Assembly (NCBI GenBank): GCA_035582835.1 | Contig: JAYKAV010000489.1 | Location: forward strand, 62,001-126,000 | DNA from: Phoebastria nigripes | Taxonomy: Eukaryota > Chordata > Aves > Procellariiformes > Diomedeidae | Reading direction: 5' to 3' | Length of the DNA: 64,000 nt | Shown: positions 35,001-46,399 of the stretch, one piece after another | Layout of the letters: each line of letters begins with the position of its first letter | Position numbering within the stretch: the first letter of the stretch is position 1 | Notes under the pieces: generated by a model | Seen by the model: the letters and a program-made list of their open reading frames with translations, nothing else | Database searches by the model: none | Told to the model about the DNA's origin: nothing | Translations under genes and position numbers: made by a program

Positions 35001-36347
35001 GGGCTCCAGTACACAAAGATGCATAGTTATATATTTATAGAGAGAAAGGCTGTATTTATACACAGTGAAAGAGAGGGAGAAAGCGAAAGAAAAACTATAC
35101 ATGTGCATTTACATTTTATACTCTTATTCTTATCCCTACTGCATATCCTTGTCTGTTAGCAATCTACTAAAAGAAGAATCAAATTATAATGAGGCTTTGT
35201 GAGAGAGTGTCAATCTTGGTCAGCCATGGGTAATCCAGCCTGACACTCTGGGTAGGTGAACTTCGGGGCCCAATGTGCAGATAAAGGCAGTCGGGGTTTT
35301 CTTCCTATAAGGTGCTGTTGACCTTGATGGCCATTACTTGGATCCAGAGATGCTAGGAAAGTGCTTAGGGTTTGAAGCTGGGAGAAGCTCCAAGAGAAGC
35401 CCAGAGATTTTAAGGTATTTAATCTGCTTCTTACAAAGCACGTTTGAAACGAGTTATCTGTCAGTTGGTGAAATGCTCTCAGGAAGACTTTGGGCCTCAT
35501 TTTCTGTCATGAAGATATGATCTGGTAGTTCTTCTACCAAAATCAATGAAGCTTGTAGAAGGTTGGCTTAAATGAAGAGAAAAGAAATTCAGTTCCCAGA
35601 GCTCTGATGGTGGTAGCAACTTGGCTGTCAGCTCCAACTACTGCTCAGTTAAATGCAATAAAACAAGATTAATTTAACATTAAGGCTGCACAAAATGTCA
35701 AAAAATACAAATTATGAACCATGATGTTTACTCGGGCTGGCTGCATGTCATGTCTGTCTTCTGATAAACATCTTTTCATGTAGAGAATACTGTATTAAGT
35801 CCCGCACTTAGCAGGAAATGCAGGAACATGTAAGNCTACTTATGCTGTAGAAAAGAATATGTGTTACAGTTAATAGTAGTATTTGCATTTCCTTACATTG
35901 TGGTCTTTTAAAATGGTAAAATTGTATCACTATTTCTGTTGGGTTTGGGTTGTTTTTTTTTTTACTTAATATTCTTGTTTATAATACCTAGGTTAATACG
36001 CATCACCTTTGAGCTGAAGGTTATAGGATATAAAGCTTATATCCTTTCCATAGCATATTTCCAGGTACCTACCTATTGCTCTAAAATTTGTGAGACAAGT
36101 AGTTTTGTTAATCTAGATTTTATTTCACACAAAAGCATACCCCAGTCTCTATTACTTTGCATGACTTGCCATGCCTGTGCAGTGTGTCAGAGATGTGTGG
36201 TGGGAAAGCCGTGTAAGATCTAAACCTGACCTGATGGACATTGTGTCTATATCCATTTAACTACTGTTGAAACATAGGTGTTTATAAGACAGTATCTAAC
36301 ATACCTTGCTTGTTTGCTTTTCCTCATTTCTTTGCTACTTTGAACAG
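35001..36347. other. Plain non-coding sequence
   Basis: No gene or repeat family is recognised. A T-run occurs at 35952-35962 and an N at 35835. It ends in a good pyrimidine tract belonging to the next candidate exon. Confidence 0.5.
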
Positions 36348-36413
36348 AGGTGCTTTTCTTTTCACCTTTACAACTCACCTGAAGGGGCATTCCATCACAA
36401 TTATATTGACAAA
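36348..36413 (+). other. Candidate 66-nt exon
   Basis: A long pyrimidine tract (36308-36341) ends GAACAG, followed by 66 nt (22 codons) and the strong donor AAA|GTAAGA. Frame 0 is open and reads RCFSFHLYNSPEGAFHHNYI plus two residues; frame 1 is also open, frame 2 is closed. Length is a multiple of three. I do not recognise the peptide and cannot place it in a family. Confidence 0.27.
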
Positions 36414-36419
36414 GTAAGA

Positions 36420-38040
36420 TATATTAAAATAATATCTCAGAGACTGGGAATAAATCACTAATATTTGGGGAAGCATTGTAACACCCATCTGTCCATGACC
36501 TGGGTTTATATATTGATGTATTGAGGAGAGTACAAAGCACTGGAGTCAGATGAGTAATAGCAAAGTCAAAAGCATTTACAAACATAAGGATGATTGACTA
36601 CAGAGAGTTTCTCCACCTGATTCATTTAAACACTTCTGAAAGTTCTGTGCTGCGCGAAGATACATTCATTTTAACTTTGGACCTTCAACTTAGATGCCCG
36701 AAATGGGGTCTTTGGCCCTTTGACCTTCTCTGCAGTTGGTGGAATCTGGAGAGAACAGCAGAAAGGTACATACCTGAATCACAGACTTCCTGATTATTAA
36801 ATAGGTGTTTAAGGATTGACAAGGAGACTCTTCCCTTGCAAGTCTAGTGTCTGAGAAGTACATCTTTTGGGGAAGGGACATCTGCTATAAGTGGATGGTT
36901 CAGTTGCTTTCATATAACCATTGGCATCAGTTGTATTACTCAAGTATGGAGAACAGAAAAAATTCACATTTGCCTTTACTAACTTTAGCTCCTCAGTAAT
37001 TACACCTCTTGGGATGCTTCCTTTCACCTTGCTCATTACCATTGGATTGTCTCACAGTGTCACCTACCAAGGTCTTTACAGCTGCTGTTAGTCTGGTCTG
37101 GCAAACAAATATCTGGAAAAAGCGTTCCTCTAAGAATTAGCTGGGGTATTATAAAACCCTTATGGCTTTCTACTTTTAGTAACTCCAGAAATTTTCCCTT
37201 CTACATGGCCTTACATGTTGCTTTGGTAATTTAGTGTTACTCAAAATTTTTCTTTTTCTTCTCCTACAGATATTTTCAATAAAAGGAAGCTGATACTACT
37301 TTAAATATTACTTGTTCATATAAAAGCTTTTTAAAACTCTGTAAACTCTTGAAAATCCAATTTTTTTAATACAAGCTCTTCGACTTTTAAAGTATAAGAG
37401 ACGTTCTCTGACCTTGACTAGATGTTTGGGGCATATTATGACTTTAAAAGTTAAAAAAAACAAAAACTGGAAAAAGACAACAGGTGAAGTTTTGTTCATC
37501 TTGTAACTTTTGGGTTGTCTGCTCTGCTGAGCAGCTTACTTTGCAATTCAGCCAAGTCTGTAGGAAATAGATGTAGTTGGGGGGNAAGTGCTGCAGTATT
37601 CCAGACATGAATCTGAACTAGAAGTGGTGAAAATCTTTTGATTTTCATGCAGAGGAAAAGGGGCTGTTGTACCCAACCAGGCTCTCTTCTCCTGGACATC
37701 TACTTCGTGGAACAAGTTGAATGAACCCAGAGAAAGAGATCTGTGTCTCTCCAAAGGAGAAATAGTTTCAAAGAAATGGATCTTTAGGAGAAAGATCTGG
37801 AAACCTCAAAAGGCCAAATGTAATTTTGCAAACTGTATTTCAAAATTAATAAATAGGTGCAGAACTTGGTGGGATAGCCTGGTCTGACAAACTGAGAATA
37901 GAAGGAACTTTTAAGTGTAATGAGGAAGAGGGACATTTGCAACATGGCAGAATGGGGAGAGCGCTCAGTGAATAGGCAGTGTTTGTGCTCTCGTTATTTG
38001 TTGTTAACCAAAGATCAGCTTTCTTCAACTGTAAGTCAGA

Positions 38041-38044
<4 letters not shown>
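36420..38044. other. Plain non-coding sequence
   Basis: No gene or repeat family is recognised. A textbook acceptor (TTCTTTTTCTTCTCCTACAG, ending 37270) is followed by a short AT-rich stretch with AATAAA but no open frame of interest. Confidence 0.45.

Positions 38045-38095
<51 letters not shown>
38045..38095. repeat. Poly(T) run of 51
   Basis: Fifty-one uninterrupted T. On the minus strand it would be a poly(A) tail, but the sequence feeding into it (38096-38240 reversed) shows no recognisable transcript or SINE. Such a pure run is either very recent or an assembly extension. Confidence 0.93.
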
Positions 38096-39267
38096 CTGTC
38101 CCTTGCATGTGAGTAAACTGGAATTAGCACCACTAGAATCAGCAAAAAGGATTGGGAGATGAAGTGAGGTAAATGAGGTTAGGACTGGGCTTAAAATGTC
38201 AGCAACATGTTGTGGGCAGGCATCTAGAACTGAGGCCATGTTTCCCCATGTTTTCAGGAGTATCTGATAAAGAAGAATTCAGTACTGGTGTTAGGGGTCA
38301 CTTTTTTACTCGTTTTCATTGGGTGTAGTTTACTGAGTCATCTTTCTTGGATTCCTTTGACTAGTCCCATCATTGCATTGTCGCGATTCTTGTCACTGAT
38401 TAGGTTATTTCTTTGGTGTCTCCTCGTGACTGCCAGACGTGGGAGTGGGATCCTTTTAGAAGTCCTTATTCCTGTTTAGCCATATGAATAAGTGAATGGA
38501 CTTTTATGATTGCTTAGTTTGCCAGCGTCTGACATCTTTTGGAAATCTGCCCTTCTTTAAGGGATTCAATAGATGTTAAGTTCTTTGAAATCTCGTGCTG
38601 ATTTGATGGTTTTGAGTGCTTTAAGAATCTGACTCTTAGCTCATTCAATAGTCTGACTCCATGTTTCAATTCTGGATATAGTTCAGAGTGATAGCTGTTA
38701 ACCTTGAATAGCTTTTGGTCTCTCGGTTCACGCAGTATTGGGCGTTGGAGGTATCGATCCTGTTTTTTGCTTTGTTATTAACTTGTTGTGCAGATGAGTC
38801 ATTTATTTTTCTCTGTGATCCATTGTCCTGTGAGCTGGGGCATCTGACTGTGTCCAGCTTTTACATTGGGTTTGATACTATCTTGTATCCAGAACCAAGC
38901 AACTGAAATTGGAAGCGGCCTGTGATCATTTTGCTTTTCCTGTCTGTTCTTCCTTTTTCTTCCCACCTAACAATGACAATGTCAGAAGATGATTGCTATT
39001 TACATGGGAATCATCATACTGGATTCAATCAATGGCCTCTGCAAATGAAATCAATACCAGATGTTCTAGATGAAAGTGTACGAGTTCCGCTGAATGAAGA
39101 GTTTTGCAATTATGTGCCCATAGATAAATTCATTTTTTAGCTCAAGTTCTAGCCCCAGATGTACAGAACAGGGGAGTTACTGTCCGGGGACTCCTGTTTT
39201 CAAATTCCTTCCAGGGAAACAGATGCAGTAAACGTTAGAGGTACCTCTTCTTCTTTGCACTTTGCAG
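38096..39267. other. Plain non-coding sequence
   Basis: No gene or repeat family is recognised. Frames of 60-73 codons occur at 38288, 38715 and 38922 on the plus strand without domain or splice support. Confidence 0.5.
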
Positions 39268-39318
39268 ACTCTTTCCCTTGTGGTGGGAAATTCTGGCTGC
39301 GTAACAATGCATCATATT
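39268..39318 (+). other. Candidate 51-nt exon
   Basis: A strong acceptor (CTTCTTCTTTGCACTTTGCAG) and a GTAAGT donor bracket 51 nt. Frame 0 reads TLSLVVGNSGCVTMHHI and another frame reads DSFPCGGKFWLRNNASY. Both are open; the base before the donor is T, which is unfavourable. No family is recognised. Confidence 0.2.
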
Positions 39319-39329
39319 GTAAGTTTAAC

Positions 39330-41817
39330 TTTGATTCTGCCTTTACTGCACCCATTTGCTGTATCAAAGACAGATCTTGACAAAATGTCAGGCACTTAAC
39401 AGCTCCAGAATTGTAAAGGTATGTCTTAGCCCTGACCACGAAGAATGGTCCCAAAGAATATACCATTTAGAAACTCCTTGATCTTTCTCATGTCCTCAGC
39501 TTTGTTTTCTGTCTCAAATGTTGCCCATGCAACACAGTGCCTGAAACACAGCTGGCAAGCAGGCAACTTCACGATACTGGGAAGCATGTATGTGTAGTAA
39601 ATCCTGTAGCCTAATACCTTTATAGGGTAGGTTTATGCTTGCTTTGCTAGTCTTAATTTATTAAGGGAGACTGTTATAAGCTAGGTGCGCAGAGGCATGT
39701 TTGTACTGGGAGATTTTATATCAATTAAAAAAAAAAGTATCTTTGAAGATATGGATCATACTGAAACTCTCTCATAGTCCCAAGCTGTGAGATTTTGAAG
39801 CCTCAGTTAACATTGGTTAAGTGCTTTTGAATTTGACCCACAGCTGAGCTGTTTGCTTTCACTTGCTGGATGCTTCATTGTAACAGGACTTACAACATGC
39901 ACTCTCTTATTCTAGGAAACAGTAAGTGACATTCATTTCACTTTAAGTAGATGCGTATTACATATAAATTCACCATCACGAAGTTTTGCAAGCCATACAC
40001 TATAAGCCTTTCTTCCATTAATTTTAGTTGGTATACCTGAGCACTAATATTTAAAATAGGATTTGATTCTACAGACGTTGAATTGATCTTGCTGGGTCAG
40101 CATTGGCTCCAGCTTCTCCTTGCCACCAGCGAGGTTTTTCTGCTGTCTCAGTTGGCAGTACTGTCTCAGTATGCGTGAGGACAGTTTGGGCACTTGTTTC
40201 CACTTTGGGCGTGATGAGCGGAGATATCTTCATATGCTTGCTTGTTCACTAATTGGTTGTTAAGAACCAGATACAGAAAAATTGGCACTGAGGGTGTTCC
40301 CTGCGTAGTTAAAATGACTGCTGGCATCTGGCCCACCTTTCTGTGAGATCAGGTTCTCTGTTTTTTTCTAGTACTGTATTGAAGACACAGCAAACATAAG
40401 ACTGGCATTGCCAAAAGGCAGCCAGAAGGTCCAAATGACCTTCAAGTGTCCACTGAAGTTTGGATAGCTAATGGGAATGTCCTCGGCTAATGTACCCATG
40501 GGGATTTTAAAGGGGTATAAACACTTCTGTGATGAATAATATGGAGGAGTAAGCTTGAGAGATCTGTACTTGAGAACAGGAAGAGTCTAGAGATAATACA
40601 GAGTGGTGTCAGGAAATACTACGTATGTAGGCACTTGTTAAGGGGCCAGGACATTGAAGGAAAATGAGTCTCCCGCAACAGCATAGCTGCTAAAATATGT
40701 GACATAAGAAACCAGGTCTCCCAGAAATATGAAAGGATCACTGTACTGTACATAATTACAGGGGTGAGAAACCACTTTTGTTCATTAGAGGTAAAGCAAA
40801 GTTTAAGCTCTGTGTAGGATGTCTATATGTCAGTTCTGTTGACTGCATAACCACTGGGAATGAATCAACTGGAGCTGACCAGTAATGCCTTTCCCCAAGC
40901 CATGCCAGCTCTAGTCTGGGCAAATCAAGAACGTGTCAGCCTGATGGTACGAGGATGAGTAAGTCTGCAACACCTAAAAGCTGGCATGAGAGAAGTATAC
41001 TGCAATTTCCTACACAGCTGGCATATATCTGCAGCCAGCAGGCTTGATGCGAGCCAAGTGCATAACCGAATGACAGTATGAGTTAGAGCCTGGTCGTTTA
41101 AGTGCAAGGTTTTCACACAGGATCCTGTTGGAGGTAAATGGCTTTTGTGCNGCTGTAGGAAAAACCTGGAAACCATGAAACACCTACAAATAACCACCTG
41201 GTTTATTGTCTTACACACCATACTGTATGACAACTTGTCTGCATATGGACTAGAAGGGTTTTCTGGAGAAATTTAAAAGCTGTTCTTGGTGAGACCAAGA
41301 GACCAATGCGGAGGTAGCAGCGGCAGAAGCGGGTGTGCATGGTACCCTGTAATCACTGCTTACAACAGCTTGTTTTGGTGGCCAAAATGGTACCCAGAAA
41401 TGGTATCACCTCAGCATGTTCTTGCCTGAGCAGTTTCTTGAACAGCAGTTTCTTGTGACTTGTGTTGGAGAACTGGCCTGGGAGGAACAGGTGGGGAGAG
41501 TGGATTTGGAAGGAGCTTTGCCAAGCTCCTAAATTTCTAGGTTGAGTGTTTTTCACTTCTCCTTGTTTTGAGGTGATCTTTGTTCTTTTCAGTAATCCCC
41601 TCATTTTCATGCTCTTCGTGCTTTCCTGTAAAGAAAGAATTTATTTCCAAGGAACCGCAGGTTGTGCACCAATCGTTAAATAGTAACAATTTCTGGCTTA
41701 GCCCTTTGTAGACTTCTGATTTACCTTGTGTGTTGTATTTTGATTCACTAGGAAAAAAATATTCTGCTACATAAAAATAATACATTTATAACAATGGGAT
41801 ATTGTTTCATAGAACAA
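39330..41817. other. Plain non-coding sequence
   Basis: No gene, RNA or repeat family is recognised in this stretch. Composition is unremarkable. Confidence 0.5.
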
Positions 41818-41899
41818 AGTGTAATAATTACCATCTGAACAAATTTGTCAACTTTCATTAGAATTAAAATGCACATTCAGATGGAACATTATTTACACT
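41818..41899. promoter_or_regulatory. Inverted repeat with two facing E-boxes
   Basis: The left arm (41818-41839, ending TAATTACCATCTGAA) and right arm (41876-41899, starting TTCAGATGGAACATTATT) are near reverse complements over about 22 bases. The inner nine bases (CCATCTGAA / TTCAGATGG) match exactly. Each arm carries a CATCTG E-box, and the 36-bp spacer contains ATTAGAATTAAAA. It may be a bHLH-bound element, or the remnant of a short inverted-repeat transposon. Confidence 0.5.
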
Positions 41900-43108
41900 A
41901 CAGGCAGCTTTAAATACATCAGCTAAGGTCCTTTTTCAGTTTTTTGAAATTGGAAACCAGTGTGTTACATTGCCTCATACTCGCAGGGAATGATGCAGTC
42001 TTTCAGGTTGGAAACTAATTCTGCCCTGCACGTCTGCCCTGTGATGTGCGAATCCTGCCTGCTGGTTTGCAGCGCAGTGCATAGAAGGCAGAACAGATAC
42101 TCCTCGGGGTGTGGCTCTGCCCTGATTTTACCTGCAGCCCCTTAGCTACATAGCACAACTGTTAATCTTCCAGTGGCCCACACAACACCTCACTCAGCCA
42201 TCACACCTGAAGGCGCTAAGGGAGTCATAAAACAAGCTGCTTTCTTGGGTTGCTAGGGAGTGGCAGCATGAAAGCTCTCTTTGGAGTGGGATTATGGGAT
42301 ATAAGCCCTGCACCTACGCAATCCTCTGCATTTAATTTCCCTGATTTATTAGTGTGAGCTTCTTGCACCTTCAGGGATGGTGTATTATCTTCCGTTTTTG
42401 TAAAAGGGGAATACCCATCGTTCCGTCCTCCGTTTGCTGACTGGCAGCCAGAGCAAAACCGATGGCTATGGAAGGTTAAGCGGTGGGTTGGTTGCAGAGC
42501 AGAGCTTTGGTAATAGATTGAACTGCAGTGGTATCGCTGCTCCTTTCAAACTTTCCAACTAAAAGATGGGGATTTAGAGCCCTTAAAGTCCCCGATTGCT
42601 CCACAACAGAGATAAATTTCCAAGAGGAGCTTTAATCCAATGGCTGGGACTTCCAGGCTGCCAGTTCTGCAGGGGTGCTCGGAGGGAGAATTGTTCTGAC
42701 TGTGGCTTCCTGGGGTTTGAGGCTCCCTGCCCTGTTGCAGAGGATTTGCCCTGCCCCTGGGGGTGCTCTCCAGGATGAGTGCCAGCAGGAGTCGTCTCCA
42801 GCAGCTGAGACAGCTTCTGCTTCTCTTTCACCCGGGCAAAAAGGGAGAAGAGAAATTCACTGGAAATGCTTTGAATACAATTCTGCTGTCTCATGGCAGA
42901 TTCTGACTTCTGGTCATCTGAAGTGGGTCAGTACAAATCATTCTCTGTGGGCAACCACTGACAGCCACAATGTGTTTCTGAGCGGCTGTTTAAGAAAATG
43001 GTAAACTGAGAGGGAATTAGCTGTTGCCTGTTTGTCAGAAGTTTTCAGTGGTGCAAAATGCAGCTTTGATATTTCTCCATGGCTGTCCCAATTTCCACTT
43101 AAAAGAAA
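41900..43108. other. Plain non-coding sequence, partly GC-richer
   Basis: No gene is recognised. The GC-richer part (42640-42790) holds overlapping frames on both strands without domain signals. The stretch 42180-42420 is repeat-free and could be constrained. Confidence 0.45.
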
Positions 43109-43260
43109 AAAACATTCTTTTCAATAAAGAGGCTCCTGACAGGCAATTATTGTAACGCTGGCACACATTTTCCTTTCTCAAAATTGGCTCACTTAAGTGA
43201 GCCAAGATTACAACACTTTTTGGAACCTATTGGTCAGAGGTATGGAGCTGGCTTTCTTGT
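43109..43260. promoter_or_regulatory. Candidate regulatory element around a perfect 22-bp palindrome
   Basis: Positions 43184-43205 form a perfect palindrome with half TTGGCTCACTT and centre TTAA. It contains two opposed CACTTAA / TTAAGTG sites, like the core bound by NKX2 and NKX3 homeodomain proteins. The flanks CAATTATTGTAACGC and AGATTACAACAC are AT-rich and repeat-free. Function is inferred. Confidence 0.45.
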
Positions 43261-43904
43261 AAGTTTTCTAGTTCTTCTTGGCTTGGGACAGAGTAGGGAT
43301 GCCAAAAGGCAGAGGCATAAAAATCTTTCCTTTTGAAGTTAATCAAATAATTTGAACATTTCTCACCTCTACCTTAAGACTGTTGGGATTAATCCAGTGG
43401 CATATGGTAACCTTGAAAGACCTCCAGCACACATATCAGAGTTGTCTCTCTGGTTTTAATATGTATGAATTCTCCCCTGCAATCTTTCCTCATTCTTGAT
43501 GACGTTAACAAATCACTGTACAGCTCTGTAGTATTTCTCTAGAGATTCCCCAAAGCAGCAGCAGCCATGGCCATCTGAAGAGTGCTGAAAGATTGTGGCA
43601 CTGTGTGTGCACTCTCAAATCTGTGCATTTGCAGGGTGACAGGAAGGCCTGAGCAGGGAGCCTGTGATGAAATACTTGGGCTCGCACATGAAATGTAAAG
43701 TTGCTTTCTTTATTTGCAGCCATGCTTACTTTTCAGACTTGCTNTTTACATGCAAGATGACAGGGAGAAAACCTTAAAATGACTCTGAGAGCACCATAGG
43801 GAGAAATACAAGGAAGGAGTTTTGGAATTCTTGAGCTACAAGACATGTGCCTGTCCTTCTCAGGAGGCCCTGTTGGGAGTAGTGTAAAAGCAAGGGACGT
43901 GGTA

Positions 43905-44050
43905 GAGTTGGATGGTTCAGTGTTGGGGTGCAAACCCAGGAATTGGTGGATTTATGACCAAGTCATCGTCACTGCTTTGCCACAGACTTTCTGTGTGATC
44001 CCACACAAATTGCTAAAAGTTTCTGTGACTAGGGTTGTGAGTTTTGAAAT
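43905..44050 (+). repeat. MIR-like SINE fragment
   Basis: CACTGCTTTGCCACAGACTT followed by 'tctgtgtgatcccacacaaa' and 'gttctgtgact'-like text keeps the order of the MIR core ('gctctgccacagacttcctgtgtgaccttgg'). Only the middle third is convincing. Confidence 0.45.
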
Positions 44051-44469
44051 ATACATTTTAAAAAGACCATTAAAAAAAAGGCCACTATGTTGGAGCAGGC
44101 CAGCCTGTTTATACTTGCACAGTAACTTGAGCAGCAGCTGGTTTGTCCATAGCTAAACTTGCCAGACTTTTAGTTCCTAACCTCAGGAACAGGACTAATT
44201 GTTTCTCGTCACCTGACAAAAAGCATTGAGAGGATGAAAGGCTGTGAAGTTGCCTTTAAATTCAAGTGTGAGGAGAGTGAAATTATAGAGAAACTGGATG
44301 TATCACACCGAATTGGGGAGGTGAAGACAACTCCTACATCCATGAAGATACTCTCCCACCTTGGTGCAAGACAATGAAGGTAAGCCAAAGGAGGGGGGGA
44401 ATAGGCCATAAGCAGCATCTGAATTACTGCTTTTTATCCAAAAGAACTGTTAAGTCTGTAAGATTTTAA

Positions 44470-44512
44470 TGGAAAAGACCTTTGAGGTCATCTTGTTCCA
44501 ACACTGGATTAT
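44470..44512 (-). repeat. Possible old CR1 3'-end scrap
   Basis: TAATGGAAAAGACCTTTGAG followed by 'gtcatcttgttccaac' resembles the reverse-oriented final bases of a CR1. No ATTCTATG tail and no further body are seen, so it may be coincidence. Confidence 0.3.
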
Positions 44513-44917
44513 TGGGATCAGAAGGCACAGAGATCTCAGACACTTGGCTTTGCTTTGCCACCCAAATAAGGAGTTTTTTCTGCTCCTGAGGTAGGAGGAT
44601 TTACCCACTGAGTTCCTGGAGCAGCAAGATGAGAAAATCAAAACAGCAGTGATGAACAAAGAAGTTAATGTAAAAGAAAAACAGATGCAAGCCTTCATCT
44701 AAGAAATCAACTGATACAGAACTAATTTTTTTTTCTTCCCCTGAACTTGAAAAACAATTCTAGTCATTGTGATTATTCCTTATGGGTTTTTTTGTGGCTG
44801 GATGGATCCAGAATAAGAAAGTTCGAAGCTCTTCAAGAAAGTTCGTTGTGGTATCAGTCACTCGGTAGTCCAAATTACGGCTGCAGTTAAATTCAGATAA
44901 AAATCTGTACTTGCTTT

Positions 44918-45010
44918 GATTCAGCAAAGCAATTAAGCATGTGCTTTAGATCCACTTGGGATTTCAGTGTAACCTTAAAGTTAAGCATGTACTTAACATT
45001 TTGCTGAGCT
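44918..45010. repeat. Ancient palindromic repeat (copy 2)
   Basis: The left arm starts GATTCAGCAAAGCAATTAAG and the right arm ends 'ttaagcatgtacttaacattttgctgag'. Reverse-complemented, the right arm aligns well with the left, so the element is an imperfect hairpin of about 93 bp. Its left arm matches 9801 onward. A related scrap, 'ttcagtgggctttggatcag' followed by GGCCC, lies at 45130-45158. Confidence 0.5.
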
Positions 45011-45159
45011 GGGGCCTGAGTCTTTAACCCTTGCTAGAATATAAACTCCTTTCTAATGAGTGTTGGCGTATAATAGGCCTGTTTCTCAATAATGTTTGAT
45101 TTTTTGCAACCTAGAAGTCTTTCTCTCANCTTCAGTGGGCTTTGGATCAGGGCCCAAGA

Positions 45160-45807
45160 ATGCAATCCAGAAATAATAATTTACCGTATTTACATTGCAT
45201 GTAAATTATATATGAAGAAATGAAATGGCATAATGAATCAACCACAGGGGCTTTTCTTCCACTCTGATACCAGAAGAGAAAAAGCCTGTAGGCAGCTCAC
45301 AACTTTTCTTAGTAATACTCTTGAGCCCTTCTCTTATTAAGTCTTCTGTTTTCTCTGGCAAAGCCTCCCCTAATGTTACCCTTAGTACAACCTTCTTAGT
45401 CCATAAATGAGATTTTGATTCTGCTCTTATTAAAACGTACCATTGAGCACAGGGTTTACTGGTGGGAAAATCCCATTAAGTATTTCTGAAATACCCTTTA
45501 ACTGCTTGATTTTTAAGATGATAGGCAAAACTTCACACTCCTCACAACTATACGTACAATAGCTGATACTTACATTCACCGCTCTGGCAATATGAAGGGA
45601 ATATTCCTTCATATTCCCTTATTCCAAGGGAAATGAAGTAGATATCAAGTCTTGTGTTTTAATGCCTTTGCTCTCTGAAGGGTGTGGAGGGCCCTAATGT
45701 TATTATAAATCGGTGCTTACTGAGATTTTGAACCTGTTCTGTTCTGTCTGTGGGAATATATTACTGGGATGAAGCAGTCCAGGATCCAGTCCTTACACCT
45801 TACTAAT
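45160..45807. other. Plain non-coding sequence with a small hairpin
   Basis: No gene is recognised. A perfect nine-base stem (AAGGGAATA / TATTCCCTT, 8-nt loop) lies at about 45596-45621. The interval ends at the solo LTR. Confidence 0.5.
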
Positions 45808-46399
45808 TGTCATGGTTTAACCCCAGCTGGCAACTGAGCCCCACACAGCCGCTCGCTTGCTCCCACCCATGGGATGGGGGGAGAATCGGAAGGGTAAAAG
45901 TGAGAAAACTCGTGNGTTGAGAGAAAGACAGTTTAATAGGTAAAGCAAAAGCCACACACACAAACAAAGCAAAACAAGGAATTCATTCACTGCTTCCCAT
46001 GGNCAGGCAGGTGTTCAGCCATCTCCAGGAAAGCAGGGCTNCATCATGCGTAACGGTGACTTGGGAAGACAAACGCCATCGCTCCGAACGTCCCCCCTTC
46101 CTCCTCCTTCCCCCAGCTCTATATGCTGAGCGTGACGCCATATGGTGTGGGATATCCCTTTGGTCAGTTGGGGTCAGCTGTCCCGGCTGTGTCCCCTCCC
46201 AGCTTCTTGTGCACCCCCAGCCTCCTCGCTGGTGGGGTGGGGTGAGGAGCAGAAAAGGCCTTGACTCTGTGTAAGCGCTGCTCAGCAGAAACGAAAACAT
46301 CCCTGTATCATCAAGACTGTTTCCAGCACAACTCCAAAACGCAGCCNCATANNAGCTACTATGGAGAAAATTAACTCTACCCCAGCCAAAACCAGCACA
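45808..46399 (-). mobile_element. Solo LTR of an avian endogenous retrovirus
   Basis: The element runs 592 bp from TGTCATGG to CCAGCACA, so it has the TG...CA ends of an LTR. Read on the minus strand, it has a TATA-like box (CATATAGAG, 46117-46125) and an ATTAAA polyadenylation signal (45932-45937), in the right order. The flanks CTAAT and CAAAT could be a 5-bp target-site duplication with one change, which would suit the ERVL group. No internal retroviral region or second LTR is in the neighbourhood, so internal recombination has removed the provirus. Several Ns occur inside, probably from multicopy ambiguity. Confidence 0.9.
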
